From an uncultured Paracoccaceae bacterium (GTDB taxonomy: Bacteria; Pseudomonadota; Alphaproteobacteria; Rhodobacterales; Rhodobacteraceae), in contig CANMTR010000009.1 in the NCBI GenBank assembly GCA_947500825.1, positions 80,478 to 144,477 on the forward strand: a stretch of DNA of 64,000 nt, written 5' to 3'. Numbering within the stretch: the stretch's first letter is position 1; every line of letters starts with the position of its first letter. The position numbers were made by a program, and so were the translations under genes. Below, one piece after another: positions 47,396 to 54,826 of the stretch. The notes under the pieces are model-generated. The model made no database searches. It was not told the DNA's origin and saw only the letters and a list, made by a program, of their open reading frames with translations.

Positions 47396-48282
47396 GCCGC
47401 GAGCGCCTCCTGTGCGAGGGAGGAGGGCGGCAGGGAGGCGAGCGCCAGCATCGCCTCCGCCCATTCGAGGCCGGGCAGGAGGGCGGCGAGGTCCGGGGGC
47501 TCGATCTCCTGGCTCCGCCCCGCCAGGCATCCGGCCAGCCGGTCGCGCGCGTCCCGGCCGCCGACCGGCACGAGCCCCGGCGGCACGGCCCGCAGAAGGC
47601 CGGCGGCGCGCGGACGCCCCCCCGCCGCGACCCTGTCCGCCGCCCCGGGCAGGCCCAGGAGGCGCAGCATCCGGGCCGCGACCAGGTCGGGCGCATCGGC
47701 CTCCGCCGGTTGGTCGAAGGCGGGCGCCTGCACCTCGACCGCGACGATCACGTCGCCCTGCAGCGTCACCTCCAGGACCAGCCCGGGCGGCAGCATCGGG
47801 GCGAAGGGGCCGACGCGGGCGGTGTAGCGGTCGAGCTGCAACCCGTCGCGGATGTCGGCGCCGGTCATCGCCATGGGGCGGCCGTAGGGCGTGCCGCCCA
47901 TCATCCCCTCGCCGCCCTGGCCGTGGTCGCCCTTGCCCCGCCAGGGGGCGGGCGGCGCGTCTGGGCGGCGGTCGGGCGCGCTTTCGCCGCCGCCCAGGAG
48001 GTCCGCCCGGGCGTCGAGGAGGGCGCGCTCGATGTCGCCGGTGCCGTCCCACCGGACCGTGCGGCGTGGATGCGGCACCTGATCGTGGACCCGGTCGAGC
48101 GCCCCGGCGGCGCGGTCCGGGATCGCGCCCGCGACCAGTAGGAGCGCCGCCTCCCGGGGCGTCGCCGCGCGGCGCAGGCCGGGGCGGGCGAGCAGTCGCT
48201 CGACGGCCGGGGCCAGGCCCGGCCCGATCGCCGCGAAGACCGGGGCGGGCGCCGTGGCGGCCAGCCGGGCGAGGTGGCTCAT
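47392..48282 (-). CDS. NuoB/NuoD-like fusion protein without Fe-S cysteines
   Basis: This 296-aa soluble protein lies between nuoA and nuoH, where nuoB, C and D normally are. Residues of about 38-75 (TPREAALLLVAGAIPDRAAG, then ALDRVHDQVPHPRRTV) follow the NuoB pattern [34 protein letters not shown], but the cluster-N2 cysteines are absent; the only Cys is far downstream in LAGCLAG. The middle (YGRPMAMTGADIRDGLQLDR, LPPGLVLEVTLQGDVIVAVEV) weakly resembles the start of NuoD. ATG at 48282 overlaps the nuoA stop, and its own stop overlaps nuoH. The fusion reading is inference from pattern only. Confidence 0.75.
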   Translation of the reverse strand: MSHLARLAATAPAPVFAAIGPGLAPAVERLLARPGLRRAATPREAALLLVAGAIPDRAAGALDRVHDQVPHPRRTVRWDGTGDIERALLDARADLLGGGESAPDRRPDAPPAPWRGKGDHGQGGEGMMGGTPYGRPMAMTGADIRDGLQLDRYTARVGPFAPMLPPGLVLEVTLQGDVIVAVEVQAPAFDQPAEADAPDLVAARMLRLLGLPGAADRVAAGGRPRAAGLLRAVPPGLVPVGGRDARDRLAGCLAGRSQEIEPPDLAALLPGLEWAEAMLALASLPPSSLAQEALAA

Positions 48283-48614
48283 TCCCACGCGAACACCCCC
48301 TCGCGCCAGCCATAGAGAAGGCCCACCGACAGGATCGCCAGGAACATTCCCATCTCGGCCAGCGCCTTGGGCCCTTCTGAGACGAAGACGACCGCCCAGG
48401 GGTACATGAACATCATCTCCATCTCGAAGGCGACGAAGACGAGCGTCATGGTATAGGGGCGGAAGTGGTAGCGGCTCCAGGCATGAGTGTCGGGGGTGCC
48501 GCCGCCGAGGAAGGGCGCGGCCTGCGGCGCGGTGGAGGCGGCCTCGGGCAGGGCGCGAGACGCGGCGAAGGCGGCGAGCGCCGTCCACAGGCTCAGGATC
48601 ACGAGGGTCGTCAT
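48279..48614 (-). CDS. nuoA: Complex I-like membrane subunit A
   Basis: The 111-aa protein has three helices and the NuoA signature YHFRPYTMTLVFVAFEMEMMFMYPWAVVF, including the paired acidic residues in the second helix. The loop before it lacks the usual long Cys-containing stretch (PYECG type) and is replaced by a short GGGTPDTHAWSR. It is the first gene of the membrane-module operon, 70 bp downstream of dusA on the same strand, and overlaps the next start by 4 bp. Confidence 0.9.
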   Translation of the reverse strand: MTTLVILSLWTALAAFAASRALPEAASTAPQAAPFLGGGTPDTHAWSRYHFRPYTMTLVFVAFEMEMMFMYPWAVVFVSEGPKALAEMGMFLAILSVGLLYGWREGVFAWE

Positions 48615-48684
48615 GCGGGCTCCTCGGGCGCCGGGGTCCAGGCGGAAACGGGCCGTCCGGGCCCCGGTTCCCCGATCCGGGCCG

Positions 48685-49692
48685 TCAGGCGGCCACGCGC
48701 TCCATCTCGTCCAGCGCCTCGAGGATCAGCCCCGCATCCGCGCCCGGGCGGGAGGCGCCCTCGGACAGGACCTGCCGCCAGCGCCGGGCGCCCGCGCGGC
48801 CCGAGAACAGGCCCAGCATGTGGCGCGTGACCTGCCCTACCTTGCCGCCCGCCGCCACATGGGCGCGGGCATAGGGGACCATGGCGCGCGCGGCACCCTC
48901 CCGCGTGGCGGGGGGCGTCTCGGCGCCGAAGATGCGGGCGTCGGCCCCGAGCAGGACCGCGGCGGGGTCGTGGTAGGCGGCGCGCCCCACCATCACCCCG
49001 TCGAGGCCGCGCGCCAGGTGCGCCTCCGCCGCGTCGAGGTCGCCGATGCCGCCGTTGATCGAGACATGGAGGTCCGGGAACGTGGCCTTCATGGCGTGGA
49101 CGAGGGCCGGGTCGAGCGGCGGGACGCTGCGGTTCTCCTTGGGGCTCAGGCCCTTCAGCCAGGCCTTGCGGGCATGGACGATCACGCGGCGGACGCCCGC
49201 GGCGCGCACCGCCTCTAGGAAGGCGGGCAGCACCTCCTCGGGGACCTGGTCGTCGACGCCCAGGCGGCACTTCACCGTCACCTCGCGCGGCTGCGCGGCG
49301 ATCATCGCGGCGCAGGCCTCGGCCACGAGCTCGGGCCGGCGCATGAGGACGGCGCCGAACGTGCCCGACTGGACCCGGTCCGACGGGCAGCCGACATTGA
49401 GGTTGATCTCGTCGTAGCCCGCCTCGGCGCCGATCCGTGCCGCCTGCGCCAGCTCGGCGGGGTCCGAGCCGCCGAGCTGAAGCGCGAGGGGGTGTTCGGC
49501 GGCGTCGTGGTCCAGAAGGTGGTGCGCGCCTCCCCGCACCAGTGCCGGCGCCGTCACCATCTCGGTATAGAGGAGCGCGCGCGCCGAGAGCGTGCGGTGG
49601 AACATGCGGCAATGCCGGTCCGTCCAGTCCATCATGGGTGCCACGGCAAGGCGAGAAGCTTCACAAGCAGCTGATTTCAAACCATTTTCCAT
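48685..49692 (-). CDS. dusA: tRNA-dihydrouridine(20/20a) synthase DusA with replaced 5' end
   Basis: The 335-aa flavoenzyme reduces uridine 20/20a in the tRNA D-loop. Motifs are RLAVAPMMDWTDRHCR, YTEMVTAPAL, LGGSDPAELAQAARI, NLNVGCPSDRVQSG (catalytic Cys), VKCRLGVDD, ARKAWLKGLSPKENR and INGGIGDL. The first 12 residues (MENGLKSAACEA) do not look like a normal DusA start and lie in AT-richer DNA next to a divergent integrase. They were probably supplied by an integrated element that restored the reading frame, and perhaps a promoter. Confidence 0.95.
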   Translation of the reverse strand: MENGLKSAACEASRLAVAPMMDWTDRHCRMFHRTLSARALLYTEMVTAPALVRGGAHHLLDHDAAEHPLALQLGGSDPAELAQAARIGAEAGYDEINLNVGCPSDRVQSGTFGAVLMRRPELVAEACAAMIAAQPREVTVKCRLGVDDQVPEEVLPAFLEAVRAAGVRRVIVHARKAWLKGLSPKENRSVPPLDPALVHAMKATFPDLHVSINGGIGDLDAAEAHLARGLDGVMVGRAAYHDPAAVLLGADARIFGAETPPATREGAARAMVPYARAHVAAGGKVGQVTRHMLGLFSGRAGARRWRQVLSEGASRPGADAGLILEALDEMERVAA

Positions 49693-49774
49693 TGCTGTTC
49701 AGTCAGCCAGTCGTTCTTCACATCACCCAAATTCTGCGAGTAATGCCGGGTTTTTCCGGGTTCCGCGAGCGGCG

Positions 49775-49791
49775 TTGCTACAGCGTAGCAA
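49775..49791. repeat. Perfect inverted repeat upstream of the integrase
   Basis: TTGCTAC-AGC-GTAGCAA has 7-bp perfect arms with a 3-base centre. It sits in the 218-bp interval between the dusA start and the integrase start, so it may be an operator or an arm-type binding site for recombination. Confidence 0.55.
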
Positions 49792-49854
49792 ATTGCACGG
49801 CGCTCCTCCTGCGCGGTCGAGAGGCCCTCCGCCATGGTCGGATCGCCTCGATTT

Positions 49855-49872
49855 CCGGGGTTCTGAACCCGG
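49855..49872. repeat. Inverted repeat just before the integrase ribosome site
   Basis: CCGGGGTTC and GAACCCGG form an almost perfect hairpin with a 1-base centre and one bulged G, about 40 bp before the integrase GTG. It could act as a regulator site or as a transcript hairpin limiting integrase expression. Confidence 0.45.
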
Positions 49873-49910
49873 ATCCACTTCCTCCGTGAAATCGACCAAG
49901 GAACCTGACC

Positions 49911-51155
49911 GTGCCTGCTGACATCATCACTTTTCCCGGCGCTCATGTCGCCACCCCCCGCACCGAGACTCGGATCGAGAGCCCAGTTCGTGTTGCCGAC
50001 GCCAACACCGAGAGTGGCGCGGAACATCCGCCAGAGACCAAGTCAAAAGGGCGGTCAGACGGGCGGCGCAAGAAAGATGGGAAGTCTCGCAGCGTCGATC
50101 CGAACATTCAAGAGATCCCAGGCGAAAATGGCAGGAGCTCTTACCGGGTCCAGATCCGAAAGTCTATCGGCGGGGCAAACCTCAGCTTCACCAAGACTTT
50201 CTCCAAGCTCGCCATGGCGAGGAAATGGAAGAAGAGGAAGCTTGCAGAGATTGAGATTGATGGTGTTCAGGCGGTGTCGAGACGTGACGATACCGTCTCC
50301 GACGCAATTTCTGCCCGGTTGGCGACGCACAAGAGCTTGGGTCGCTCTGCGATACAACAACTGCGCTGGCTGCAAGAAAGCCAGTTCGGGAAGAGGAAGT
50401 TGAGCGAGTTGTCAGTGGATGTCTTGACCGACCTCGCGGACGACATGCTTGCCGAAGATCGGCAACCTCAGACGGTAGCCGGATATCTTACGATCTGCGT
50501 GAACACTTTGGATTGGGCCTCACGACGCGGCTATTCCGTTCCAATCGCGGCGTTGAAGCAGGCTATGGAACACATGTGGGAAGACGAAATACTTGCCCGA
50601 TCCGAAGAGCGAGATCGTCGGCCCACCATTAGCGAATTAGACAAGATTCTCGAATCTGTTTGTAGAAATAAGCGGCAGAAGATTCCGCTTGCGAAAATTA
50701 TCGTCTTCGCAGTTTTTAGTTGTCGACGTCTGGGAGAAATTTGCCGTCTCCGCTGGGAAGATCTGCGCGTCGAGCATAAGAAGATCCTTGTCCGCGACAT
50801 GAAACATCCCAGAAAGAAGAAGGGTAATGATGTCTGGTGCAGCCTGACTGATGAAGCGTTGGCAATTATTCTGTCGATGCCCAGGAAGGGAGAGTTCATC
50901 TTCCCTTTCAAGGTAGAATCCGTCGGAACGGCGTGGCGCCGTCATCGAGACCGGGTCGAGATTATAAATCTCCGATTCCACGATCTGCGACACGAGGGCA
51001 TCACCAGGCTTTTCGAAATGGGAAAACCCGCGGCTTTTGTCGCCAAGTATTCGGGTCACAAGAACGGCGGATGCCTGTTCCGCTATGAGCACGTTGAGGA
51101 GGAAGGGGATAAGTTTATGGGGTGGTCATGGATAACCCGAGTTGTGGGGCAATGA
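49911..51155 (+). CDS. Tyrosine-type site-specific integrase (dusA-associated)
   Basis: The 414-aa protein is a phage-type integrase. The C-terminal catalytic domain has CRRLGEICRLRWEDL (first Arg), a beta-hairpin lysine region around VRDMKHPRKKKGN, FHDLRHEGITRLFEMG (His/Arg), SGHKNGGCLFRYEH (His and nucleophile Tyr at about 392). A core-binding domain occupies roughly residues 115-215 and a basic, DNA-arm-binding segment precedes it. The start is GTG at 49911 with AAGGAA 8 bases upstream. Codon use is less GC-rich than in the chromosome to the left. Divergence from dusA supports dusA-specific integration. Confidence 0.92.
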   Translation: MPADIITFPGAHVATPRTETRIESPVRVADANTESGAEHPPETKSKGRSDGRRKKDGKSRSVDPNIQEIPGENGRSSYRVQIRKSIGGANLSFTKTFSKLAMARKWKKRKLAEIEIDGVQAVSRRDDTVSDAISARLATHKSLGRSAIQQLRWLQESQFGKRKLSELSVDVLTDLADDMLAEDRQPQTVAGYLTICVNTLDWASRRGYSVPIAALKQAMEHMWEDEILARSEERDRRPTISELDKILESVCRNKRQKIPLAKIIVFAVFSCRRLGEICRLRWEDLRVEHKKILVRDMKHPRKKKGNDVWCSLTDEALAIILSMPRKGEFIFPFKVESVGTAWRRHRDRVEIINLRFHDLRHEGITRLFEMGKPAAFVAKYSGHKNGGCLFRYEHVEEEGDKFMGWSWITRVVGQ

Positions 51156-51218
51156 AAAGGAAGGTAGGTGGGCAAGCCCCTTCCGCGAATGTTGCTCGCA
51201 GGCCTTCGCGCGACAAAG

Positions 51219-51236
51219 GGCATTGTTGCAGAAATC
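51219..51236. repeat. Left terminal inverted repeat of the IS5-family element
   Basis: GGCATTGTTGCAGAAATC pairs with the right end in its first 12 positions except one (A for G). Confidence 0.75.
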
Positions 51237-51272
51237 CGGCTTGAGGCGTGACTTCCCCTTACCCCGCTGACG

Positions 51273-52205
51273 TCATGCCACGCGTTCGATCTCGGCGGTG
51301 CCGAGGGCCGAGAAGCGGTTCATGAGGGTGATGCGGATGTGGATTTCGGCGGTCTGGCGGTCGGGGTCTCTCGCGGCGATGCGCTCGCCGAAAGCTTTCA
51401 GGCAGCGCATCTTCGCTTCGACCCGACTTCGGGCGTGATAGCCCGTCCAGCGTTTCCAGAAGGCCCGGCCATAGTATCGGGTGGCGCGCAGGGTTTCGTT
51501 CCGAACGCATGCTGCCGGGCAGTCCTCCTTCCACAGACGTCCGTTCCTGCGGATCGGGATGATCGGGACAGCATCACGCCCGATGATGGTCTTGTGGCAG
51601 CGGCGCGTGTCATAGGCGCCATCGGCGGTGACGGTGCCGATCTGCTCGCCTACCGGGATCTGGCTCAGCAAGTCTGGCAGCACGGGGCTGTCGCCGTCGC
51701 GGCTCGGAGTGAATTCCACGGCGCGGATGTCCGAAGTGGCCGGATCCATGGCCAGATGGACTTTGCGCCACTGCCGCCGGCCTTGCGCTCCATGCTTGCG
51801 GGCCTGCCATTCGCCGTCGCCGGGGAACTTAATGCCGGTGCTGTCCACGAGCAGGTTCAACGGCCCGTCAGCACGACGATAGGGGATCTGCACGGCCAGG
51901 TTTTTCTGCCTGCGGCACAGGGTGGAGAAGTCCGGCACGGGCCAGTCCAGCCCCGCTAACCGGCGCAGGCTGGCTACCATCCCGGCGGTCTGGCGCAACG
52001 GCAGCTTGAACAGAATTTTGATTGACAGGCAGAACTGGATAGCGGCATCGGAAAAGACCGGCGGGCGTCCCAGCCGCCCGTCACGCGGCGCATGCCAGGT
52101 CATATCCTTGTCCACCCAGATCAGCAGAGACCCCCGCTTGCGCAGCGACGCGTTGTAACTGGACCAGTTCGTCGTACGATAGCGGGCGGGAGGTGGCTTG
52201 CTCAT
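51273..52205 (-). CDS. IS5-family transposase
   Basis: The 310-aa DDE transposase has the IS5/IS903-group pattern: TTNWSSYNASLRKRGSLLIWVD at the N-terminus, LVDSTGIKFPGDGEW (first Asp), VTADGAYDTRRCH (second Asp) and a C-terminal Tyr/Arg/Glu block RSRVEAKMRCLKAFGE with the Glu. The frame is intact. ATG at 52205 is chosen over the upstream ATG at 52214. Confidence 0.94.
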   Translation of the reverse strand: MSKPPPARYRTTNWSSYNASLRKRGSLLIWVDKDMTWHAPRDGRLGRPPVFSDAAIQFCLSIKILFKLPLRQTAGMVASLRRLAGLDWPVPDFSTLCRRQKNLAVQIPYRRADGPLNLLVDSTGIKFPGDGEWQARKHGAQGRRQWRKVHLAMDPATSDIRAVEFTPSRDGDSPVLPDLLSQIPVGEQIGTVTADGAYDTRRCHKTIIGRDAVPIIPIRRNGRLWKEDCPAACVRNETLRATRYYGRAFWKRWTGYHARSRVEAKMRCLKAFGERIAARDPDRQTAEIHIRITLMNRFSALGTAEIERVA

Positions 52206-52254
52206 GCAGCCCAAGTAACCGCATGGATTCGCGAAGTGAATCCGCTGGCATCAG

Positions 52255-52272
52255 AGATATGCAACAACGCCC
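52255..52272. repeat. Right terminal inverted repeat of the IS5-family element
   Basis: The reverse complement starts GGCGTTGTTGCATATCTC, matching the left end GGC.TTGTTGCA and then ATC-like bases. Confidence 0.75.
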
Positions 52273-52362
52273 CTCACGACGGAAATCTGGCACCGATTCC
52301 TCGATGCCTTCGTGGATGATGAAGACCTGGTCGCCTGCTTCAAGGATCAGTCACGGCCGTAA
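52273..52362 (+). pseudogene. 3' remnant of an ORF cut by the IS5-family element
   Basis: Starting at the IS boundary, one frame reads TEIWHRFLDAFVDDEDLVAC and ends KDQSRP before TAA at 52360. The 29-residue translation has natural protein composition, unlike the other frames, so it is probably the C-terminus of a gene interrupted by the IS. The parent family is not recognised. Confidence 0.5.
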
Positions 52363-52482
52363 CAACTGACCGGTTACGAACCCGGAGCGAACATTCGACG
52401 TGAGGCTCGGGCGGAAAAAGTCTTCAGGACCGAAGCTCAGCAACCACGAGAAGATAGCCCTTTATGGGGCAAGGAGCCCGTC

Positions 52483-52815
52483 ATGCGCCATTGGCGGGAT
52501 TTCATGGCCGGCCTTCAAGGCCATCCGATCATGCCGCTCTGCTCCGTCAGGCTCAACGAATCCGTCGAACGTAATGGAGACAGGGGCAAGCTTTTCCAGC
52601 TCGAGATCGCCGGCATGCCTGTTGGCGGAAGGAAGGGCGGGACGCACTACACGCCTCGCGGCCTCATCTCAAAGCTGAAGGTTCATCTGTCGCATCCTGA
52701 CGCGGCCGGGGCCAGGAATCCTGTTCTCTGGTCTGTCAGCCCGACCGATCTGGCGAAAGTGGACGTTATCCCGGCAGATACCGCGGAACAGGCTCTGCTC
52801 CTCTGGGCGGCCTGA
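52483..52815 (+). CDS. Small hypothetical protein in the island
   Basis: The 110-aa product is not a family I recognise. AAGGAG lies 7 bases before the ATG and codon use is convincing. The translation (MRHWRDFMAGLQGHPIMPL ... VLWSVSPTDLAKVDVIPADT) looks like a compact alpha/beta protein without signal peptide or membrane helix. The segment GGTHYTPRGLISKLKVHL is basic. It stands alone between the IS5 element and an unassigned stretch. Confidence 0.65.
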   Translation: MRHWRDFMAGLQGHPIMPLCSVRLNESVERNGDRGKLFQLEIAGMPVGGRKGGTHYTPRGLISKLKVHLSHPDAAGARNPVLWSVSPTDLAKVDVIPADTAEQALLLWAA

Positions 52816-53163
52816 CAGGGCGAAAGCGTTCGAAGCCTTCTGTCTCCGCGGCGCGCGGAACGTGCCCTACAGTTGCGAGGATCGTGCCGAAGAGAACACT
52901 CCTCAATCGCGCCCGAGCGCTCCAGAAGTCCCGCTCCGGTACCGGCTCCAGAATGGGCAGGCTGAACCCGAGGGCTCTCGAAGCCCGATACTTCCGAAAA
53001 CGGGCATTCGGCTCCGGCGTCGAGGTATGTCGACAGCCAGGAAACACCCGGAGCGAGCCTCCATCCGAACTTCGTAGCACCCGACGCAAAACCTTGCGAA
53101 GCCCGTGGTTCGGCAGCGATTGACGCGCCCCGATCCGGGTGGCCAGCCCGCGGGATCTCCCCG
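52816..53163. other. 348-bp stretch without a supported gene
   Basis: Open frames on both strands (for example 52683-53201 minus and 52862-53077 plus) have shadow-like Arg/Ser/Pro-rich translations and no ribosome sites. It may be decayed DNA between island cargo genes. Confidence 0.45.
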
Positions 53164-53844
53164 CTATAGCGGAACCCCGACCGAGGCGCATTGACTTTCA
53201 AGGAGCGACCCCGAAGCCAGAAATTGCTCCAGAGACGAATCCCTCCCGGCCCATTCCGCGAGCTTCCGGCGGCACCTCTCCTTCATGTTGCTGACCCATT
53301 GCGCCTTTTCCGCCTCGAACCTGGCAAGGGCGTCCCGGTATACCGCGCGGCCGCATATCTTCTCGACGGCATCCTTGTCGTATCCGAACGACTTCCTGAC
53401 GCTGTTGATGTAGGGGCTTTCCAGGTCGCAGACCCTGTCGAGGTCGACCGCGGAGCAATCCTTGACCAGATCGGCCATCCTTTCGGATACCCGGGCTCCC
53501 TGGAGCGCATAGAAGCTTCCTACCAGGGGCGATATGTCCGCCTCGCAGTAGAGCGCAATCGAGCTCACGTCTCCGGCCCGAAACGCACGCGAAAATCCTA
53601 TCCTGTCAATAGAGTAGCTTCTCTTTGCCAGGGCCGCGATCGGATCGGCAGGAGTGACTGCCTTCAGGATACCCAGCGAGGTCTCGTTCTGTTTCTCCGT
53701 GCTCCCCACGAGATCGTCGACACCCGTGACGACCACGCCCGGCGGGCTAAGCGCCTTCTGCCCGTAATAGATCGTGGCTCCCACCCCAACCACCGCGGTG
53801 ACGACCCCGATGAACCTGAATACGGCATCGACCATCTCTTTCAT
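53164..53844 (-). CDS. Hypothetical membrane-anchored protein
   Basis: The 226-aa protein begins with one clear N-terminal membrane helix (FRFIGVVTAVVGVGATIYYG) and no signal cleavage site, so the rest is probably periplasmic. The segment RIGFSRAFRAGDVSSIALYCEADI resembles the first helices of an ankyrin-type repeat. There are six cysteines in the soluble part and a charged helical C-terminus. ATG at 53844 has GGAG nearby. I do not recognise the family; it may be island cargo. Confidence 0.68.
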   Translation of the reverse strand: MKEMVDAVFRFIGVVTAVVGVGATIYYGQKALSPPGVVVTGVDDLVGSTEKQNETSLGILKAVTPADPIAALAKRSYSIDRIGFSRAFRAGDVSSIALYCEADISPLVGSFYALQGARVSERMADLVKDCSAVDLDRVCDLESPYINSVRKSFGYDKDAVEKICGRAVYRDALARFEAEKAQWVSNMKERCRRKLAEWAGRDSSLEQFLASGSLLESQCASVGVPL

Positions 53845-54185
53845 GAAACTGCTCCGTCGTGAAATCATCTTGCAGGCTACCCACTGATAATTGCCGGGCC
53901 CATGGCCGGGATCAATACGTCTGTCCGCACTTCCCGCGCCTCGCTCCGGGCGGTTGGACTCCGAAGGATGGCGAGCAGGGCGCGGACGGTCGGGGTGCCC
54001 CCGCGGAATGGGGCGCGTCGACGTCGAGGAGATGGCCCCGGCGACGGGATCGACAGGATCAGGAAGCCCCTTCTCGAGAAGACCACCCCAAAGACATCGC
54101 GTCCGACCGTCGCGTGCTCCCCAACGGGGGAGCCCGCCATTCCGGAGAGGCTGGGTAGCATCCGCGCCCGATACCGGGTCGATAC
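53845..54185. other. 341-bp stretch without a supported gene
   Basis: This interval between the membrane-anchored protein gene and an IS3-family fragment has no ORF with a ribosome site or natural composition. It may contain the promoter of the minus-strand gene and decayed sequence. Confidence 0.45.
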
Positions 54186-54335
54186 TACCAGCGCGATCCC
54201 TGCTGCCCTTCATTGTCGAGGACCATGCGAACCGCCCGTTCGCGAACCTCGGGAGAAGCCTTGTTCGTCGTCTTGCCGATGATGGCTCCATCCTACTCAA
54301 GAGTTGGAGCCTCCGGCAGACCCCCGGGCGGTTCA
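54186..54335 (-). pseudogene. IS3-family orfA fragment with one terminal repeat
   Basis: On the minus strand, after a terminal-repeat-like start TGAACCGCCCGGGGGTCTGC, one frame reads GKTTNKASPEVRERAVRMVL, close to the N-terminus of IS3-group OrfA proteins (SPEVRERAVRMV). It stops at a TAG near 54186, and homology ends there. No orfB follows, so this is a short remnant. Confidence 0.7.
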
Positions 54336-54513
54336 GATCGCCTCACGGCGAAATCTTCGCCAATTGGTCCGTGGCCGACCAGAACCCCATCCGACCCGTC
54401 ATCACCGCGCCGTCGCCCTCAGACGAAGTGAGCCACGATCCGACGTCGACAGCGAAATTTCCGGAGATCTCCAGGTGAACCCAACTCCTGAGTATATTAG
54501 ACAGGAGGCTCAG

Positions 54514-54768
54514 ATGGACACCTTGGAACTACTACTGAAGCACTATGGCTTCCGGCCTTTTATACCTCTTGAGGAGGCCGGTAAACTTTGGGGACACACG
54601 GCAAAGACCATGAAGGAGAAAATAGACGCCGGCGATATTCGCTTGCCCTATTTTACTTCGGACGGAAAACAGAAATCCATCAAGCTTGTCCGAGTTGAAA
54701 CCATTGCTAAGATCTTGGATCAACGGGTGATCGATGCAGAGCGTGAGTTCGAAAAGCTTTGGAGCTGA
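54514..54768 (+). CDS. PrtN-like (pyocin activator) small regulator
   Basis: The 84-aa protein follows the PrtN pattern: TLELLLKHYGFRPFIPLEEA, a GH at the Phe-Gly-His position (KLWGHTAKTMKEKI), the hallmark AGDIRLPYF and QKSIKLVRVETIAKILDQ. PrtN-type proteins activate bacteriocin or prophage genes after DNA damage. AGGAGG lies 6 bases upstream of the ATG. Base composition is lower in GC than the host. Targets cannot be named; no tail genes are in the window. Confidence 0.7.
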   Translation: MDTLELLLKHYGFRPFIPLEEAGKLWGHTAKTMKEKIDAGDIRLPYFTSDGKQKSIKLVRVETIAKILDQRVIDAEREFEKLWS

Positions 54769-54826
54769 TTGCTGCCGGCACTGAATATCCACGGTCCTGC
54801 AATATCAATGAAACATTCCCTGTATG

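Larger units (their letters stand above)
51219..52272 (-). mobile_element. IS5-family insertion sequence
   Basis: About 1.05 kb bounded by imperfect terminal inverted repeats. The left end reads GGCATTGTTGCAGAAATC (from 51219) and the right end, reverse-complemented, reads GGCGTTGTTGCATATCTC (to 52272). One transposase fills it. The flanks (GCGACAAAG on the left, CTCACGACG on the right) show no target duplication, suggesting rearrangement after insertion. Confidence 0.85.

Noticed and set aside
52683-53201. 172-aa minus-strand ORF
   Set aside because: It runs antisense across the 52483 gene and has shadow-like composition and no ribosome site.
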